Translations under genes and position numbers: made by a program
Notes under the pieces: generated by a model
The model's input: the letters and a program-made list of their open reading frames with translations, nothing else
Databases searched by the model: none
What the model was told of the DNA's origin: nothing
Shown here: piece after piece, positions 1-8,056 of the stretch
How positions within the stretch are numbered: the first letter of the stretch is position 1
Layout: the number at the start of each line of letters is the position of its first letter
Origin: Deltaproteobacteria bacterium
GTDB lineage: Bacteria; Desulfobacterota; Desulfobacteria; Desulfobacterales; B30-G6
Direction: 5' to 3'
NCBI GenBank assembly: GCA_003647375.1
Contig: QMMS01000014.1
Coordinates: 1-31,559 of the forward strand
DNA length: 31,559 nt

Positions 1-154
1 GTAAACCCGTGGTCCCATTAAAATACCCGTCTTCGCCTTCGGCTACGCCGCGGTTATCCGCCTTGCCTTAGGGGTGACATCGCGCCGTAGCAATTAACCT
101 TTGCTTTTGCATTCATCCACGGGCAAGCCCGTGGTATTCTGCGAAGGCGGATAA
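1..154. repeat. Intergenic inverted-repeat block at the window edge
   Basis: No gene is visible here. An 11-base arm at 54-64 (TTATCCGCCTT) is repeated inverted at 144-154. Between them a tight hairpin, CCACGGG-CAAG-CCCGTGG, lies at 117-134. The string ACCCGTGGT near base 5 resembles the right arm of that hairpin. The block looks like part of a small palindromic repeat element whose left side may run off the window. Mobility is inference only. Confidence 0.4.
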
Positions 155-219
155 ATTCTAAATTCGAATATCCAAATACGAAACAAATCAAAATATCGAA
201 TGCTCAAATGATCAAAACA
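153..219. repeat. Dispersed AT-rich word repeat, family AAATTCGAA
   Basis: An AT-rich stretch built from words such as AAATTCTAAATTCGAA, AAACAAATC and ATCGAATGCTCAAATGATC. The same words occur inverted at about 17040-17100, upstream of the cysS stop. It ends two bases before the stop codon of the TPR lipoprotein gene. There is no sign of coding. Confidence 0.6.
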
Positions 220-221
220 GC

Positions 222-710
222 CTAAGATTTGATCTGCTTTTTCAAGTACTCTAAATGTTTCCTGATACCCTTGTCGGTATTCGGTTCATTGCTAAAAAGA
301 CGGTTGATGAAACTCGGAGGGTTATCTATTTTAGGGTCCAGCTCCAGAGCCTTTTCATAATCCTCGATGGCCTCTTTGTACTGGCCTATATGACTGTACG
401 CAATGCCACGGTTCGCGTAAGCCTGTGCAAAACCGGGATTGATCTCAAGGGCCCGGTGATAATCCACAAGGGCCTCGTCATACTGTTTCATGGCATTGAA
501 GACATCGGCTCGACCCAGATATCCATCCGCACGACTGGGATCCAGTTTGATCGCCCGGTTGAAATCCACCATTGCTTTATCCAGTTTGTTGCGGCTCAAC
601 GCAGCAACGCCGTCCAGGATCGCATCCTTATACGCTGGCACCCCCACCCCACACCCCAAAACAGCAATAACTGCCCCTATGATGAATAGTTGTTGAATTC
701 GAATTTTCAT
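222..710 (-). CDS. Small TPR-repeat lipoprotein
   Basis: A predicted 162-residue protein. The N-terminus (from MKIRIQQ) is a short hydrophobic signal ending in VLGC, a plausible though not ideal lipobox that would anchor it to an envelope membrane. The rest is about three tandem TPR motifs (roughly residues 30-131), with repeated features such as A..DF.RAI.LDP, A..DYHRALEINP and AIEDYEKALELDP, followed by a charged tail. TPR proteins are protein-interaction scaffolds, and no specific partner can be read. The frame stays open 26 codons further upstream, but that extension would cross the terminator hairpin at 751-780, so the ATG at 708-710 is preferred. No strong Shine-Dalgarno sequence is visible. 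It lies downstream of the acetate operon, beyond that terminator. Confidence 0.75.
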   Translation of the reverse strand: MKIRIQQLFIIGAVIAVLGCGVGVPAYKDAILDGVAALSRNKLDKAMVDFNRAIKLDPSRADGYLGRADVFNAMKQYDEALVDYHRALEINPGFAQAYANRGIAYSHIGQYKEAIEDYEKALELDPKIDNPPSFINRLFSNEPNTDKGIRKHLEYLKKQIKS

Positions 711-750
711 GTGGCTACTATACGGTACATTCATCAAAAAATAAACCAAA

Positions 751-780
751 AATAGAGGGGGCAGCAACGCCCCCTCTATT
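751..780 (-). terminator. Rho-independent terminator of the acetate-use operon
   Basis: A perfect 12-bp stem (AATAGAGGGGGC pairing with GCCCCCTCTATT) encloses a 6-base loop. Read on the minus strand the stem runs into a T-rich tract (TTTTTGGTTTATTTTTTG). It lies 56 bases beyond the symporter stop codon and before the TPR gene, so it should end the tetR-acs-symporter transcript. The plus-strand side is also somewhat T-rich, so weak two-way action is possible. Confidence 0.85.
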
Positions 781-836
781 ATTTTCAATCCATCACCGCA
801 AAACCTATGGGCCTGCGGAAAATACTTACCAGGGTG

Positions 837-2810
837 CTATTCCTCGTAAATATCGTGCTTCAGGACCTCGACATCACCTTTGATGTTGGTCGACATTTCC
901 AGCTTGTAAGCCAGAAACCACATCATAGCGACACCCAGTATCCACCAGATGATCTGCCAGATCCAGATGGACGGCATGCCGTTGAACCAGGTTGCAGGCT
1001 TCAGCGGATCACCAAAGATAGAGTTGCCCATCACGCAGAAAGGTCCGATGGCAAACAAGAACCAGCCGAGGGTGACTATCCAGCCGATTTTAATCAGAGG
1101 CCGCTTGTCTTCCGGCAGACTGGCATGTTGCCTGATGAAAGTGTGGTATTCCATGCGGCGATCGGCTTCCTGTTTGTCCGGTTGGGTAAAAAAGCTTACC
1201 AGTATGGCCACCGGCAGGTTGAATATGATGCCCCACCCTGCGCAGTGAATCGTCAGCGGATAAGCCCCCCAGGGAAGGCCAAATTTAAATTTAAAGGTCA
1301 GCGTTACCGCAATGATTCCGCAGATCAGGCCGGCAACAACCCCCTGGCGTGTAAGCCACGGCCAGTAAAGGGTGCCGATCAGGGCCGGGTACATCATAAA
1401 CCCGTAAGACACGGCCAGCCCACCCAGCATGACGATGGCGCCCGGTACGATGGAAGCAAAGACCAGGGCCGATCCGACCACAACCAGCACGTTAATGCGG
1501 CCCCACTGGGTTTGCCCGGTTTCGGTCATGTCTTTTTTGAAAAAGCGTTTGACAATGTCCCGGGTCAGCATGCCGCTGGCGGTGGAAATGTAGGCCGCAC
1601 CGGTGGACTGCATTGCTGCCAGGGCGCAAATGGCCAACAAGCCGACGGCAAATGGGGCTGTTTTCGACAACAGATGAATCAAATAAGGCACCAAGTTGGC
1701 CTGTTTACCGCCCACAAGATTAGCAAGAATCAGTACGGTTTCCCCATTACCATCTGGACTATACAGACTCATTACCCAAGTGCCCATAGCCTGCATGGTA
1801 GTAAAAATAAACAGGGCGAGCCCAATACCCAGGCTGGATGCCCACACCTGCTGCAGCGGAAACGGTTTTGGATTCTTGTTGGCAAAAGCCCACATGGAAA
1901 ATGCCGGTGAGGCATGGATTCCCATCAGAGCAAACATGTAGGTCAGAACCATAACACCGGTCCAAACACCACCGACAGTCTTGCCTGCTGAAGGCACCCA
2001 TTGAATCACACCGGGAACCGCCACAAGATGACTGTGGCCAGCGGGTGTAATTTTAAAAATGGCCGCCTTGTTGGCCATAAACACTTTGACCGCCTCCGGA
2101 TCTGCCCAGGTGGGTACACTGGCACCTCCGCTGTTGATCCAGACGACAATGTCTCCGAACTTGGATGTCATGGAATCCCAACCGCCGGCAAAACTGACCG
2201 AGATAAATCCCAAAGCCACAATCCCCGACCACAACAAAATACATTGGGCCGTGTCAACATAAGCAACCGAACGCAAACCACCTAAACCAACGTATAGCGC
2301 CACCACCGTGGCCAACATCCACATGCCCACGTTGACCGAAAACATGCCGTCGGTTAAAATGTTAAACAAAACCCCCGATGCCCGCAGTTGGATTCCCAGG
2401 TAGGGAATACTGAAAAACAGTGCTACGACAACGGTCAGGATACGCATGGCCTCGGAGTTAAAATATTGATGATACATCTCCCCCGGGGTAACGAAACCGT
2501 AGCGTTTGCCCATCAACCATTGCCGTTTCAGGAAAAGGACGCCCGTAAACGGAATGGTGATAACATAAAACGATGCATATCCATACGGAAGTCCGTCCCT
2601 CCATATCAGGGCTGGATGGCCGACAAAGGTCCAGCCGCTGAACGATGTGGCCGTGGCCGCCAGAACAAATACCCAGATGTTGAGTTCGCGACCGGCAATA
2701 AAGTAGTCGGTACCTTTCTTGGCCTTCAAGTAGCCGGTGACACCGATGGTAATGCAGTATCCCCAGTAGAGCAGGACGAAAAAGAATAGCCAGTAAACAT
2801 GTGATCCCAT
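837..2810 (-). CDS. Sodium:solute symporter, probable acetate or monocarboxylate permease
   Basis: A 657-residue polytopic membrane protein of the SSS family (sodium:solute symporter). It starts with a hydrophobic helix (GSHVYWLFFFVLLYWGYCI), followed by the family-like stretch TDYFIAGRELN and the helix containing ATATSFSGWTFVGHPALIW, then about a dozen more hydrophobic segments. It is longer than classical ActP-type permeases (about 550), with a roughly 100-residue cytoplasmic/C-terminal extension. The start is set by a good Shine-Dalgarno sequence, AAGGAGAAGG, 4 bases before the ATG. It follows acs by 124 bases on the same strand, and this pairing is classic for uptake and activation of acetate or propionate. 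The substrate is inferred from context. A terminator lies just beyond its stop. Confidence 0.88.
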   Translation of the reverse strand: MGSHVYWLFFFVLLYWGYCITIGVTGYLKAKKGTDYFIAGRELNIWVFVLAATATSFSGWTFVGHPALIWRDGLPYGYASFYVITIPFTGVLFLKRQWLMGKRYGFVTPGEMYHQYFNSEAMRILTVVVALFFSIPYLGIQLRASGVLFNILTDGMFSVNVGMWMLATVVALYVGLGGLRSVAYVDTAQCILLWSGIVALGFISVSFAGGWDSMTSKFGDIVVWINSGGASVPTWADPEAVKVFMANKAAIFKITPAGHSHLVAVPGVIQWVPSAGKTVGGVWTGVMVLTYMFALMGIHASPAFSMWAFANKNPKPFPLQQVWASSLGIGLALFIFTTMQAMGTWVMSLYSPDGNGETVLILANLVGGKQANLVPYLIHLLSKTAPFAVGLLAICALAAMQSTGAAYISTASGMLTRDIVKRFFKKDMTETGQTQWGRINVLVVVGSALVFASIVPGAIVMLGGLAVSYGFMMYPALIGTLYWPWLTRQGVVAGLICGIIAVTLTFKFKFGLPWGAYPLTIHCAGWGIIFNLPVAILVSFFTQPDKQEADRRMEYHTFIRQHASLPEDKRPLIKIGWIVTLGWFLFAIGPFCVMGNSIFGDPLKPATWFNGMPSIWIWQIIWWILGVAMMWFLAYKLEMSTNIKGDVEVLKHDIYEE

Positions 2811-2850
2811 TGACCTTCTCCTTTGCTGAATAAGGTTATTGGTTAAACCC

Positions 2851-2874
2851 TTTCCTGCAGTGCACTGCAGGAAA
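2851..2874. promoter_or_regulatory. Perfect 24-bp palindrome between acs and the symporter
   Basis: Two 12-base arms (TTTCCTGCAGTG and its exact complement) meet with no loop, with CTGCAG nested twice. No T-run follows on either strand, so it is not an ordinary terminator. It sits in the only sizeable gap of the operon, about 40 bases before the symporter start. It may be a regulator-binding site or an RNA processing hairpin that sets symporter expression relative to acs. The function is inference. Confidence 0.5.
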
Positions 2875-2934
2875 TATGGATTCTATGGATGAAACTCACA
2901 AGCAACGCCGGTTCTCCTTACAAATCTGCGATGC

Positions 2935-4968
2935 TCATGATTGAACCATTTTCTTGATCGATTCGACGATCTCGGGGTTGGCGAGGGTGGAGACATCGCC
3001 CTCATCAATATTGTTTGAGATGGCACCCAGAACACGTCGCATGATCTTGCCGGATCGTGTCTTCGGCATGTCGGCAACAATCCAGACCTTCCTCGGTTTG
3101 GCAATCTTGCCGATCTCCGTACTCACGGCATCTGATATTTTTTTGGCCAGCTCTTCAGTGGCCTCGACACCCGGCTTTAACGCGACATAAAGATCCGGCT
3201 CCTTGCCCTTGATTTCATGATTCACCGGAACAACCGCCGCCTCTGCCACCTCTGGACAAACCATGGAGGCCGATTCGATTTCCTTGGTGCCAAGACGGTG
3301 GCCGGACACATTGATGACGTCGTCAATTCGGCCCAGGATACGGTAATAGCCATCCTCGGATTCAACAGCTGCATCACCGGTCAGATAGGGCCAATCCTGC
3401 CAGCGCTTGCTTTCCGGGTCCTTGCAGTATCTGGCATAATAGGTATCCACAAAACGATCCCGGTCACCCCAGATAGTCTGAAAACCGCCCGGCCAGGGGT
3501 TCTGGATACAGATATTACCCGCTTTTCCGGCGCCCTGGGGCAGCACTTCACCCTCGTCATCCAAAATAATAGGATGGATGCCAGGCATACCCGGCCCGGC
3601 ACTCCCAGGTTTCATAGGTGTGATGCCCGGGAGCGTGCTGCACAGAAATCCACCCGTTTCAGTCTGCCACCAGGTATCCACAATGATGGCTTCTCCCTTA
3701 CCCACGACCTCATGATACCACTTCCACACCTCCGGCTCGATGGGTTCACCCACGGTCGTCATGTGTTTGAAGTGATAGTTGTATTTGGCCGGCTCTTCGG
3801 GTCCTAATTTTCTCAAGGCCCGAATGGCCGTTGGTGCTGTGTGAAATATATTCACATCCAGATCCTGGGCAATTCGCCAGGCCCTGCCTGCATCCGGAAA
3901 CGTGGGAACACCTTCATAAACGACAGTGGAAGCACAAACAGCCAGGGGACCGTAAACAATGTAGGAATGCCCGGTAATCCACCCGATGTCGGCCATGCAC
4001 CAGTAGACATCTTCAGGATGGATATCCTGAACGTATTTACACGTGCCGGCAACGTAGGCCATGTAACCGCCGGTTCCGTGCTGACATCCCTTGGGTTTAC
4101 CCGTGGTACCACTGGTGTACATGAGGAAAAGAGGTGCTTCCGCCGGCATGGGAACCGGATCGACCCGTGCCCCGTAGAAGTCTTTTAAAAGATCGTTGAC
4201 AAAATAATCCCTCCCCTCCTTCATGGGTGTCGGAGCGGACGCCTTGCCCGGATAGCGTTGCCAGACCAGGACCTTGTCAACCTTCTGGCCGTCTTTTTCG
4301 GCCAGGTCACAGGCAATATCCGCATTCTGTTTATGATCCAGGAGGGTGCCGCTTCTGTAATAAGTATCGGCAGTGATCAGTACCCTGCTGTTGGAGTCTA
4401 CGATGCGATCGGCGCATGCGCGCCCGCTGAACCCGCCGAAAACCTGTGAATGGATAACACCCAGCCGGGCACATGCCAGCATGGTAATGGGAAGTTCTGC
4501 GAGCATGGGCATATGCAACGTGACGCGGTCGCCGGCTTTTAACCCGGCAAACTCCCGCAGGAGAGCTGCAAATTCATTTACCCGGACATAAAGTTCCTGA
4601 TAGGTCACGTGCTCATATTTCTCATCCATGGGTTCAGGAACGAAGTGAATAGCTGTCTTGTTCTTGTTTTTGGCGAGGTGTCTGTCAACACAGTTGTAAC
4701 TCGCATTGATCTTTCCCCCCACAAACCATTTCCAGCATGGTGCATCGCTGGTGTCCAATGTGGTGTCCCAGTATTCATACCAGTCCAGCAGGTCAGCATA
4801 CTCCTTAAAACAATTAGGAAAATTGTCCAAAGCGAACCGATCGTAAACGGCAGGATCGCTCATGTTGGCCTGGGCCACAAACTGGTAAGAGGGATAATAA
4901 TAATCCTCTTCACCCCAGTGAACCGCAATCTGCGCTTCTGATGTTTCAACAACTTCTTTTTCTGCCAT
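2935..4968 (-). CDS. acs: Acetyl-CoA synthetase (acetate--CoA ligase, AMP-forming)
   Basis: Converts acetate, ATP and CoA to acetyl-CoA, AMP and pyrophosphate in the cytoplasm. At 677 residues it is close to the usual ~650. The N-terminal ACAS domain is followed by the CoA/acetate region with VFGGFSG (about 176-182), the AMP-binding P-loop YTSGTTGKPKG (about 284-294), the core motif DTWWQTETGG, the hinge region YLTGDAA...GRIDDVINVSGHRLGT, and the C-terminal PKTRSGKIMRR whose lysine (about 641) is the one acetylated in the family. The Shine-Dalgarno sequence AAGGAGGG lies upstream of the ATG. It is preceded by a TetR regulator (51-base gap) and followed by an SSS symporter, consistent with an acetate or propionate assimilation operon. 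Propionyl-CoA synthetase activity cannot be excluded from sequence alone. Confidence 0.96.
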   Translation of the reverse strand: MAEKEVVETSEAQIAVHWGEEDYYYPSYQFVAQANMSDPAVYDRFALDNFPNCFKEYADLLDWYEYWDTTLDTSDAPCWKWFVGGKINASYNCVDRHLAKNKNKTAIHFVPEPMDEKYEHVTYQELYVRVNEFAALLREFAGLKAGDRVTLHMPMLAELPITMLACARLGVIHSQVFGGFSGRACADRIVDSNSRVLITADTYYRSGTLLDHKQNADIACDLAEKDGQKVDKVLVWQRYPGKASAPTPMKEGRDYFVNDLLKDFYGARVDPVPMPAEAPLFLMYTSGTTGKPKGCQHGTGGYMAYVAGTCKYVQDIHPEDVYWCMADIGWITGHSYIVYGPLAVCASTVVYEGVPTFPDAGRAWRIAQDLDVNIFHTAPTAIRALRKLGPEEPAKYNYHFKHMTTVGEPIEPEVWKWYHEVVGKGEAIIVDTWWQTETGGFLCSTLPGITPMKPGSAGPGMPGIHPIILDDEGEVLPQGAGKAGNICIQNPWPGGFQTIWGDRDRFVDTYYARYCKDPESKRWQDWPYLTGDAAVESEDGYYRILGRIDDVINVSGHRLGTKEIESASMVCPEVAEAAVVPVNHEIKGKEPDLYVALKPGVEATEELAKKISDAVSTEIGKIAKPRKVWIVADMPKTRSGKIMRRVLGAISNNIDEGDVSTLANPEIVESIKKMVQS

Positions 4969-4993
4969 TTACAGCCCTCCTTCTTGGTAAGAC

Positions 4994-5026
4994 CTCGTAA
5001 AAAGTAAAAAACAGTTTTTTTACGGG
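4994..5026. repeat. CGTAAAAAGT-family hairpin between tetR and acs
   Basis: CTCGTAAAAAGT followed, after a short A-rich loop, by an inverted TTTTTTACGGG arm. The same arms occur at 12521-12554, and the core is in the loop of the hairpin at 12651-12682. The right arm contains the TAA stop codon of the TetR gene. On the minus strand it lies in the tetR-acs leader and could modulate read-through into acs. Confidence 0.55.
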
Positions 5027-5679
5027 TGTTTTGGGTTTGAAGTGTGGGAGTGTTTCTTGATCCCACTGTCAAATATTTCAAAGGCTATCTCGAGAGTTTC
5101 CCTGAGATAATCCTTGTCTTCGTTGATGATGCTTTTGCTTGTTTCCCAGAGAACCACGCCGGAAAACAGAGCCCAGAAAGTATCGGCAATGGCCATAGGG
5201 TGCTTGTCGATAAAAATACCTTTCTGAACCCCTTCCTCGAACAGTTTAGCCATTTCAGAAAGTGATTGTTTGGATAATCTTTTGATCTCTGACAGTAACT
5301 CAGGTGTTAAATTCTTTAAGGTGTCGCTGGATTGCAGATGAAACATGTTAATAAGGATCATCGGGTCGAACTCGTACACGTCATACATGGCTTCTTTAAG
5401 GCCCGATATCCGCGCTTCAATGTCTAAATGGTTGTCACTGTTGAGATGTTCCAGACGTATCAGTAAGTAATGCAGGATTCTGAGAGACAGGGATGCGTAC
5501 AACTCGTCTTTATTCTTGAAATAGAGATACAAAGTGCCCGGGCTTAACTCTGCTTCATGGGCGATGTCTTCCATGGTAGCTCTGGTGAAGCCTTTCTTAG
5601 AAAATACACGTTTAGCGGCCACAATAATCTGCTGTCGCCTTCTCTCGCGTTCTCTTTCTTTGCGTTCATGTATTCCCAT
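5020..5679 (-). CDS. TetR/AcrR-family transcriptional regulator
   Basis: A 219-residue regulator. After a very basic N-terminal tail (HERKERERERRRQ), the TetR DNA-binding domain spans about residues 15-62, with helix-turn-helix features TMEDIAHEAELSPGTLYLYF and KNKDEL. The remaining all-helical C-terminal domain is the usual ligand-binding/dimer part and gives no ligand clue. It is first in the operon ahead of acs and the symporter, so it probably controls itself and acetate or fatty-acid use; acyl-CoA or a related metabolite is a guess. The ATG has only a weak Shine-Dalgarno sequence (AAGG, 9 bases upstream). The last residues and the stop codon run into a repeat hairpin, so the C-terminus may have been trimmed or altered. 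Confidence 0.9.
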   Translation of the reverse strand: MGIHERKERERERRRQQIIVAAKRVFSKKGFTRATMEDIAHEAELSPGTLYLYFKNKDELYASLSLRILHYLLIRLEHLNSDNHLDIEARISGLKEAMYDVYEFDPMILINMFHLQSSDTLKNLTPELLSEIKRLSKQSLSEMAKLFEEGVQKGIFIDKHPMAIADTFWALFSGVVLWETSKSIINEDKDYLRETLEIAFEIFDSGIKKHSHTSNPKHP

Positions 5680-5711
5680 ATTTAATGAACCTTATTTATT
5701 TCTTATATGGA

Positions 5712-5739
5712 CCTATAATCTTTGCATTGTATTTGTCAA
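5712..5739 (-). promoter_or_regulatory. Candidate sigma-70 promoter of the tetR-acs operon
   Basis: Read on the minus strand there is a perfect TTGACA (5734-5739), a 16-base spacer and TATAGG (5712-5717), about 33 bases before the tetR start codon. The -35 box is consensus; the -10 box matches at four of six positions. Confidence 0.5.
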
Positions 5740-5756
5740 GTAAAATATGTTCAATA

Positions 5757-5800
5757 ATAAAATCGTTGCACGATTTTATGTGACGCGACGGTGTCGCTAT
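5757..5800 (+). repeat. Double-hairpin repeat element, copy 1
   Basis: Hairpin A is ATAAAATCGT-TGC-ACGATTTTAT (5757-5779), a perfect 10-bp stem with a 3-base loop. Hairpin B follows at once: GCGAC-GGT-GTCGC (5785-5797), inside GACGCGAC...GTCGCTATT. The same compound occurs at 23072-23121 (same orientation) and 30216-30266 (inverted). Here it lies between the ParB-like gene and tetR, where hairpin A could also serve as a terminator on the minus strand. Confidence 0.75.
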
Positions 5801-5824
5801 TCGGGGGGATGGATTTTCCAGAAG

Positions 5825-6784
5825 TCAGCGGGATTGGAAAATCTTTGTGAGGTGCGGGTTGGTGAGAGTTTTGTTGAGAATATCAATCTGTTCTTTCAAT
5901 TCAGTCTCGTTCTTAAAAGACATACTGAGTTTCAGGGATGTCCCCTCAAAATACTCAGGAGGGAGCAGGCTGATCCTGCTGCCCAGGTTAAGCTTTCTCA
6001 GGTTACGTTGGAATGATTCTTCAGATAGTGAAAGATTCGGGAAACGCCGCCTGCGTAAATTCAACCTCACTGCCCTGGTTTTCTGGAGATTATCCAGGTC
6101 CTTGTCCGCCAGCACCTCCGGGATATCTTCGGACAACAGTATCTCCTGGGTACTACGCTTTTCACGATGGGCGATTTCTTTGAGATGGGAGCAGATTTCC
6201 CTCTGCTTGTTCTGGTTTAGCTTTAGTTCCATGAAAACCCTGGTCAACAGGTTCCCTGTAAAAGAATCAAATCCTTGGAGTTCGACAGCCATATTCAAGG
6301 ATATTCTGTTCTGGTAAATCCCCGCCTGAGTCAGGTGGGGGAGCCGACAGATCCCAATGATTTTTTCAATGAGATGATGGTTTCCGGGTAATCCGAGATT
6401 TTGTGCCTCTGCATACAAGCGTTCCCGGTCTTTCATGCACTTATCCAGCAGTGCCAGCGCACGGGAGATCTCCAGGAGATCAAGTTTCCTTTGTGAAATG
6501 TTGTCGGTGATGGCGATCCGAATGCATTCGAGGGATAAACTTTCTGCCGGCATCACCTTGACTGGAATCTGCCGATAATCCAGTTTCTGCATGGCCGCAA
6601 TACGACGAAACCCTGCAACAATGATATATCGGTCCTGTTTTCGGAGAAGGACAGGCGGGTTGATCAGGCCGACGTGTTGTATGGATTTAATGAGGTCTTC
6701 AACGGCTGCCGACGTGGTAATTCTGTAGGTGTCATCTTCTAAAGCAATGACGGTCAGATCCAGAGCCGTCATCCTATAGGACAT
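5825..6784 (-). CDS. Orphan ParB/Spo0J-like protein
   Basis: A 319-residue protein with a ParB N-terminal fold. It has [10 protein letters not shown] then [13 protein letters not shown] (GFRR at about 58-61, matching the GERR/C-motif region that binds CTP in ParB), and [18 protein letters not shown] (about 93-110), matching the ENxQR-type motif. A helix-turn-helix-like region follows at about 138-175. There is no ParA partner and no obvious parS-like 16-bp palindrome nearby, so classical chromosome partitioning is unlikely to be its role here. It overlaps the end of purC by 11 bases, implying translational coupling. The substitution of Phe for Glu in GERR may affect nucleotide handling. It could be a DNA-binding regulator or a CTP switch of the Noc type. 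Its role is unknown. Confidence 0.8.
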   Translation of the reverse strand: MSYRMTALDLTVIALEDDTYRITTSAAVEDLIKSIQHVGLINPPVLLRKQDRYIIVAGFRRIAAMQKLDYRQIPVKVMPAESLSLECIRIAITDNISQRKLDLLEISRALALLDKCMKDRERLYAEAQNLGLPGNHHLIEKIIGICRLPHLTQAGIYQNRISLNMAVELQGFDSFTGNLLTRVFMELKLNQNKQREICSHLKEIAHREKRSTQEILLSEDIPEVLADKDLDNLQKTRAVRLNLRRRRFPNLSLSEESFQRNLRKLNLGSRISLLPPEYFEGTSLKLSMSFKNETELKEQIDILNKTLTNPHLTKIFQSR

Positions 6785-7670
6785 CGTCTCTACCCGTCAG
6801 CTGGGTTAAAGCCTCCTTGTATTTCTGGTAGGTTTTCCGGACAACGGTATCCGGAAGCGGTGGAGGGGGCGGCTCCTTGTTCCACTCGATGGCACTCAGG
6901 TAGTCTCTCAAGTATTGTTTATCAAAGCTTTTCTGTGGGCCCCCTGGGGCATAGGTCCCCTTGGGCCAGAATCTGGAAGAATCCGGCGTGAGAACTTCAT
7001 CGATGAGGATGATTTCATTCTCTATTATCCCGAATTCAAATTTCGTGTCGGCGATGATAATCTCTTTCTGATCAGATATTTCAGCACCCTTGTTATATAT
7101 TGACAGGCTTAGACGCTTGACTTCCTCGGCAACCTCTTTTCCGACCATCCGAGCAGCTTCATCAAAATCGATATTCATATCATGGAGACCAATTTCTGCT
7201 TTGGTGGATGGTGTAAATATGGGTTCGGGAAGCTTGTCTGATTCCTTGAGTCCGTCCGGCAGACCTATACCGCAGACACTTCGGGTTTCCTGATAAGATT
7301 TCCAGCCGGAGCCGGAAATATAGCCCCTGACAACACATTCGATGGACAGGGGTTCTGTTTTCCGAACCAGCATGCTTCTGCCGTGCAGTTTTTCGGCATA
7401 GGGCCTGCAGACAGCAGGGTACTCAGCGACATCACTTGAGATAACATGATTGGGCACCAGAGACTTCATGGCATCAAACCAGAACAGAGATATCTGGGTA
7501 AGAATAATGCCTTTTCCAGGAACCGGGTCGTTCATGATAACATCAAATGCGGATATCCTGTCTGTTGCAACCATCAATAAGGCATCATCCAGATCATATA
7601 CATCACGCACTTTACCCCTTTTCAGCAATTTCAAATCTTTAAAGTCGGTTTCCAGAACGGGTTGATTCAT
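6774..7670 (-). CDS. purC: Phosphoribosylaminoimidazole-succinocarboxamide synthase (SAICAR synthetase)
   Basis: Catalyses the ATP-dependent joining of aspartate to CAIR in de novo purine synthesis. At 298 residues it is of the long (yeast/deltaproteobacterial-like) type. Recognisable features are [13 protein letters not shown] with the phosphate-binding lysine, [51 protein letters not shown] and [23 protein letters not shown] stretch lies near the C-terminus. The ATG at 7668-7670 is preferred, with GAAAGG 10 bases upstream; a TTG six codons earlier is possible. It sits alone among signalling genes with no other pur gene nearby, and the next gene starts inside its 3' end. Confidence 0.95.
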   Translation of the reverse strand: MNQPVLETDFKDLKLLKRGKVRDVYDLDDALLMVATDRISAFDVIMNDPVPGKGIILTQISLFWFDAMKSLVPNHVISSDVAEYPAVCRPYAEKLHGRSMLVRKTEPLSIECVVRGYISGSGWKSYQETRSVCGIGLPDGLKESDKLPEPIFTPSTKAEIGLHDMNIDFDEAARMVGKEVAEEVKRLSLSIYNKGAEISDQKEIIIADTKFEFGIIENEIILIDEVLTPDSSRFWPKGTYAPGGPQKSFDKQYLRDYLSAIEWNKEPPPPPLPDTVVRKTYQKYKEALTQLTGRDDVL

Positions 7671-7684
7671 ACTTGCAATGCCTT

Positions 7685-8026
7685 TCAATTATTGAATGCT
7701 TCGATAAATTTGAGCAGAATCATCCGCTCCTTATCATCGATTTGTGAAAACTGAATACCAGCCTCATAAATATCTTTGGCGCTTTCCTTCAGGAAAACGA
7801 CCTTCCCTTCAATATCGACGAGTTCTTCTTCGATGCCGATAGTTATTGAAATACGCGTCCGGGGTTCAATGGGTTTGTGGGTCTCGAGCAATATGCCGGA
7901 TTCAGACACATTGAGCGTTCTACCCATACCCTGCTGACATGGCTCACCGTCTTCACCCATGCCGACAAAATTCAGAAGATTCGTCGATTCTACCCGTATG
8001 TGCCTTCGTTTATCACTGCCATTCAT
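7685..8026 (-). CDS. PilZ-domain protein, candidate c-di-GMP receptor
   Basis: A 113-residue single-domain protein. The two c-di-GMP-binding signatures of PilZ are present: RRHIR (RxxxR, residues 7-11) and NVSESG (D/NxSxxG, residues 39-44), followed by the beta-barrel and a C-terminal helix with [19 protein letters not shown]. It should bind cyclic di-GMP and pass the signal to a partner. The ATG at 8024-8026 has AGGTGG 5 bases upstream and is preferred over the in-frame GTG nine bases earlier. It lies 30 bases after the cyclic-nucleotide-binding gene and 14 bases before purC. The co-transcribed GTPase and the distant pilus ATPase are possible partners (inference). Confidence 0.88.
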   Translation of the reverse strand: MNGSDKRRHIRVESTNLLNFVGMGEDGEPCQQGMGRTLNVSESGILLETHKPIEPRTRISITIGIEEELVDIEGKVVFLKESAKDIYEAGIQFSQIDDKERMILLKFIEAFNN

Positions 8027-8056
8027 CCTGTCCACCTGTCGTTGGGATGATTCTGC

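Noticed and set aside
751..780. REP-type repeat
   Set aside because: It is a single perfect stem followed by a T-tract at an operon end, with no second copy seen, so a terminator is the simpler reading.
807..1910. 367-codon open frame on the plus strand
   Set aside because: It is antisense to the clearly coding symporter gene and its translation (rich in His, Gln, Gly, Pro) resembles no family.
5825..6784. Classical ParB partition gene near the replication origin
   Set aside because: No parA, dnaA, gyrB or parS-like 16-bp palindrome is seen nearby.
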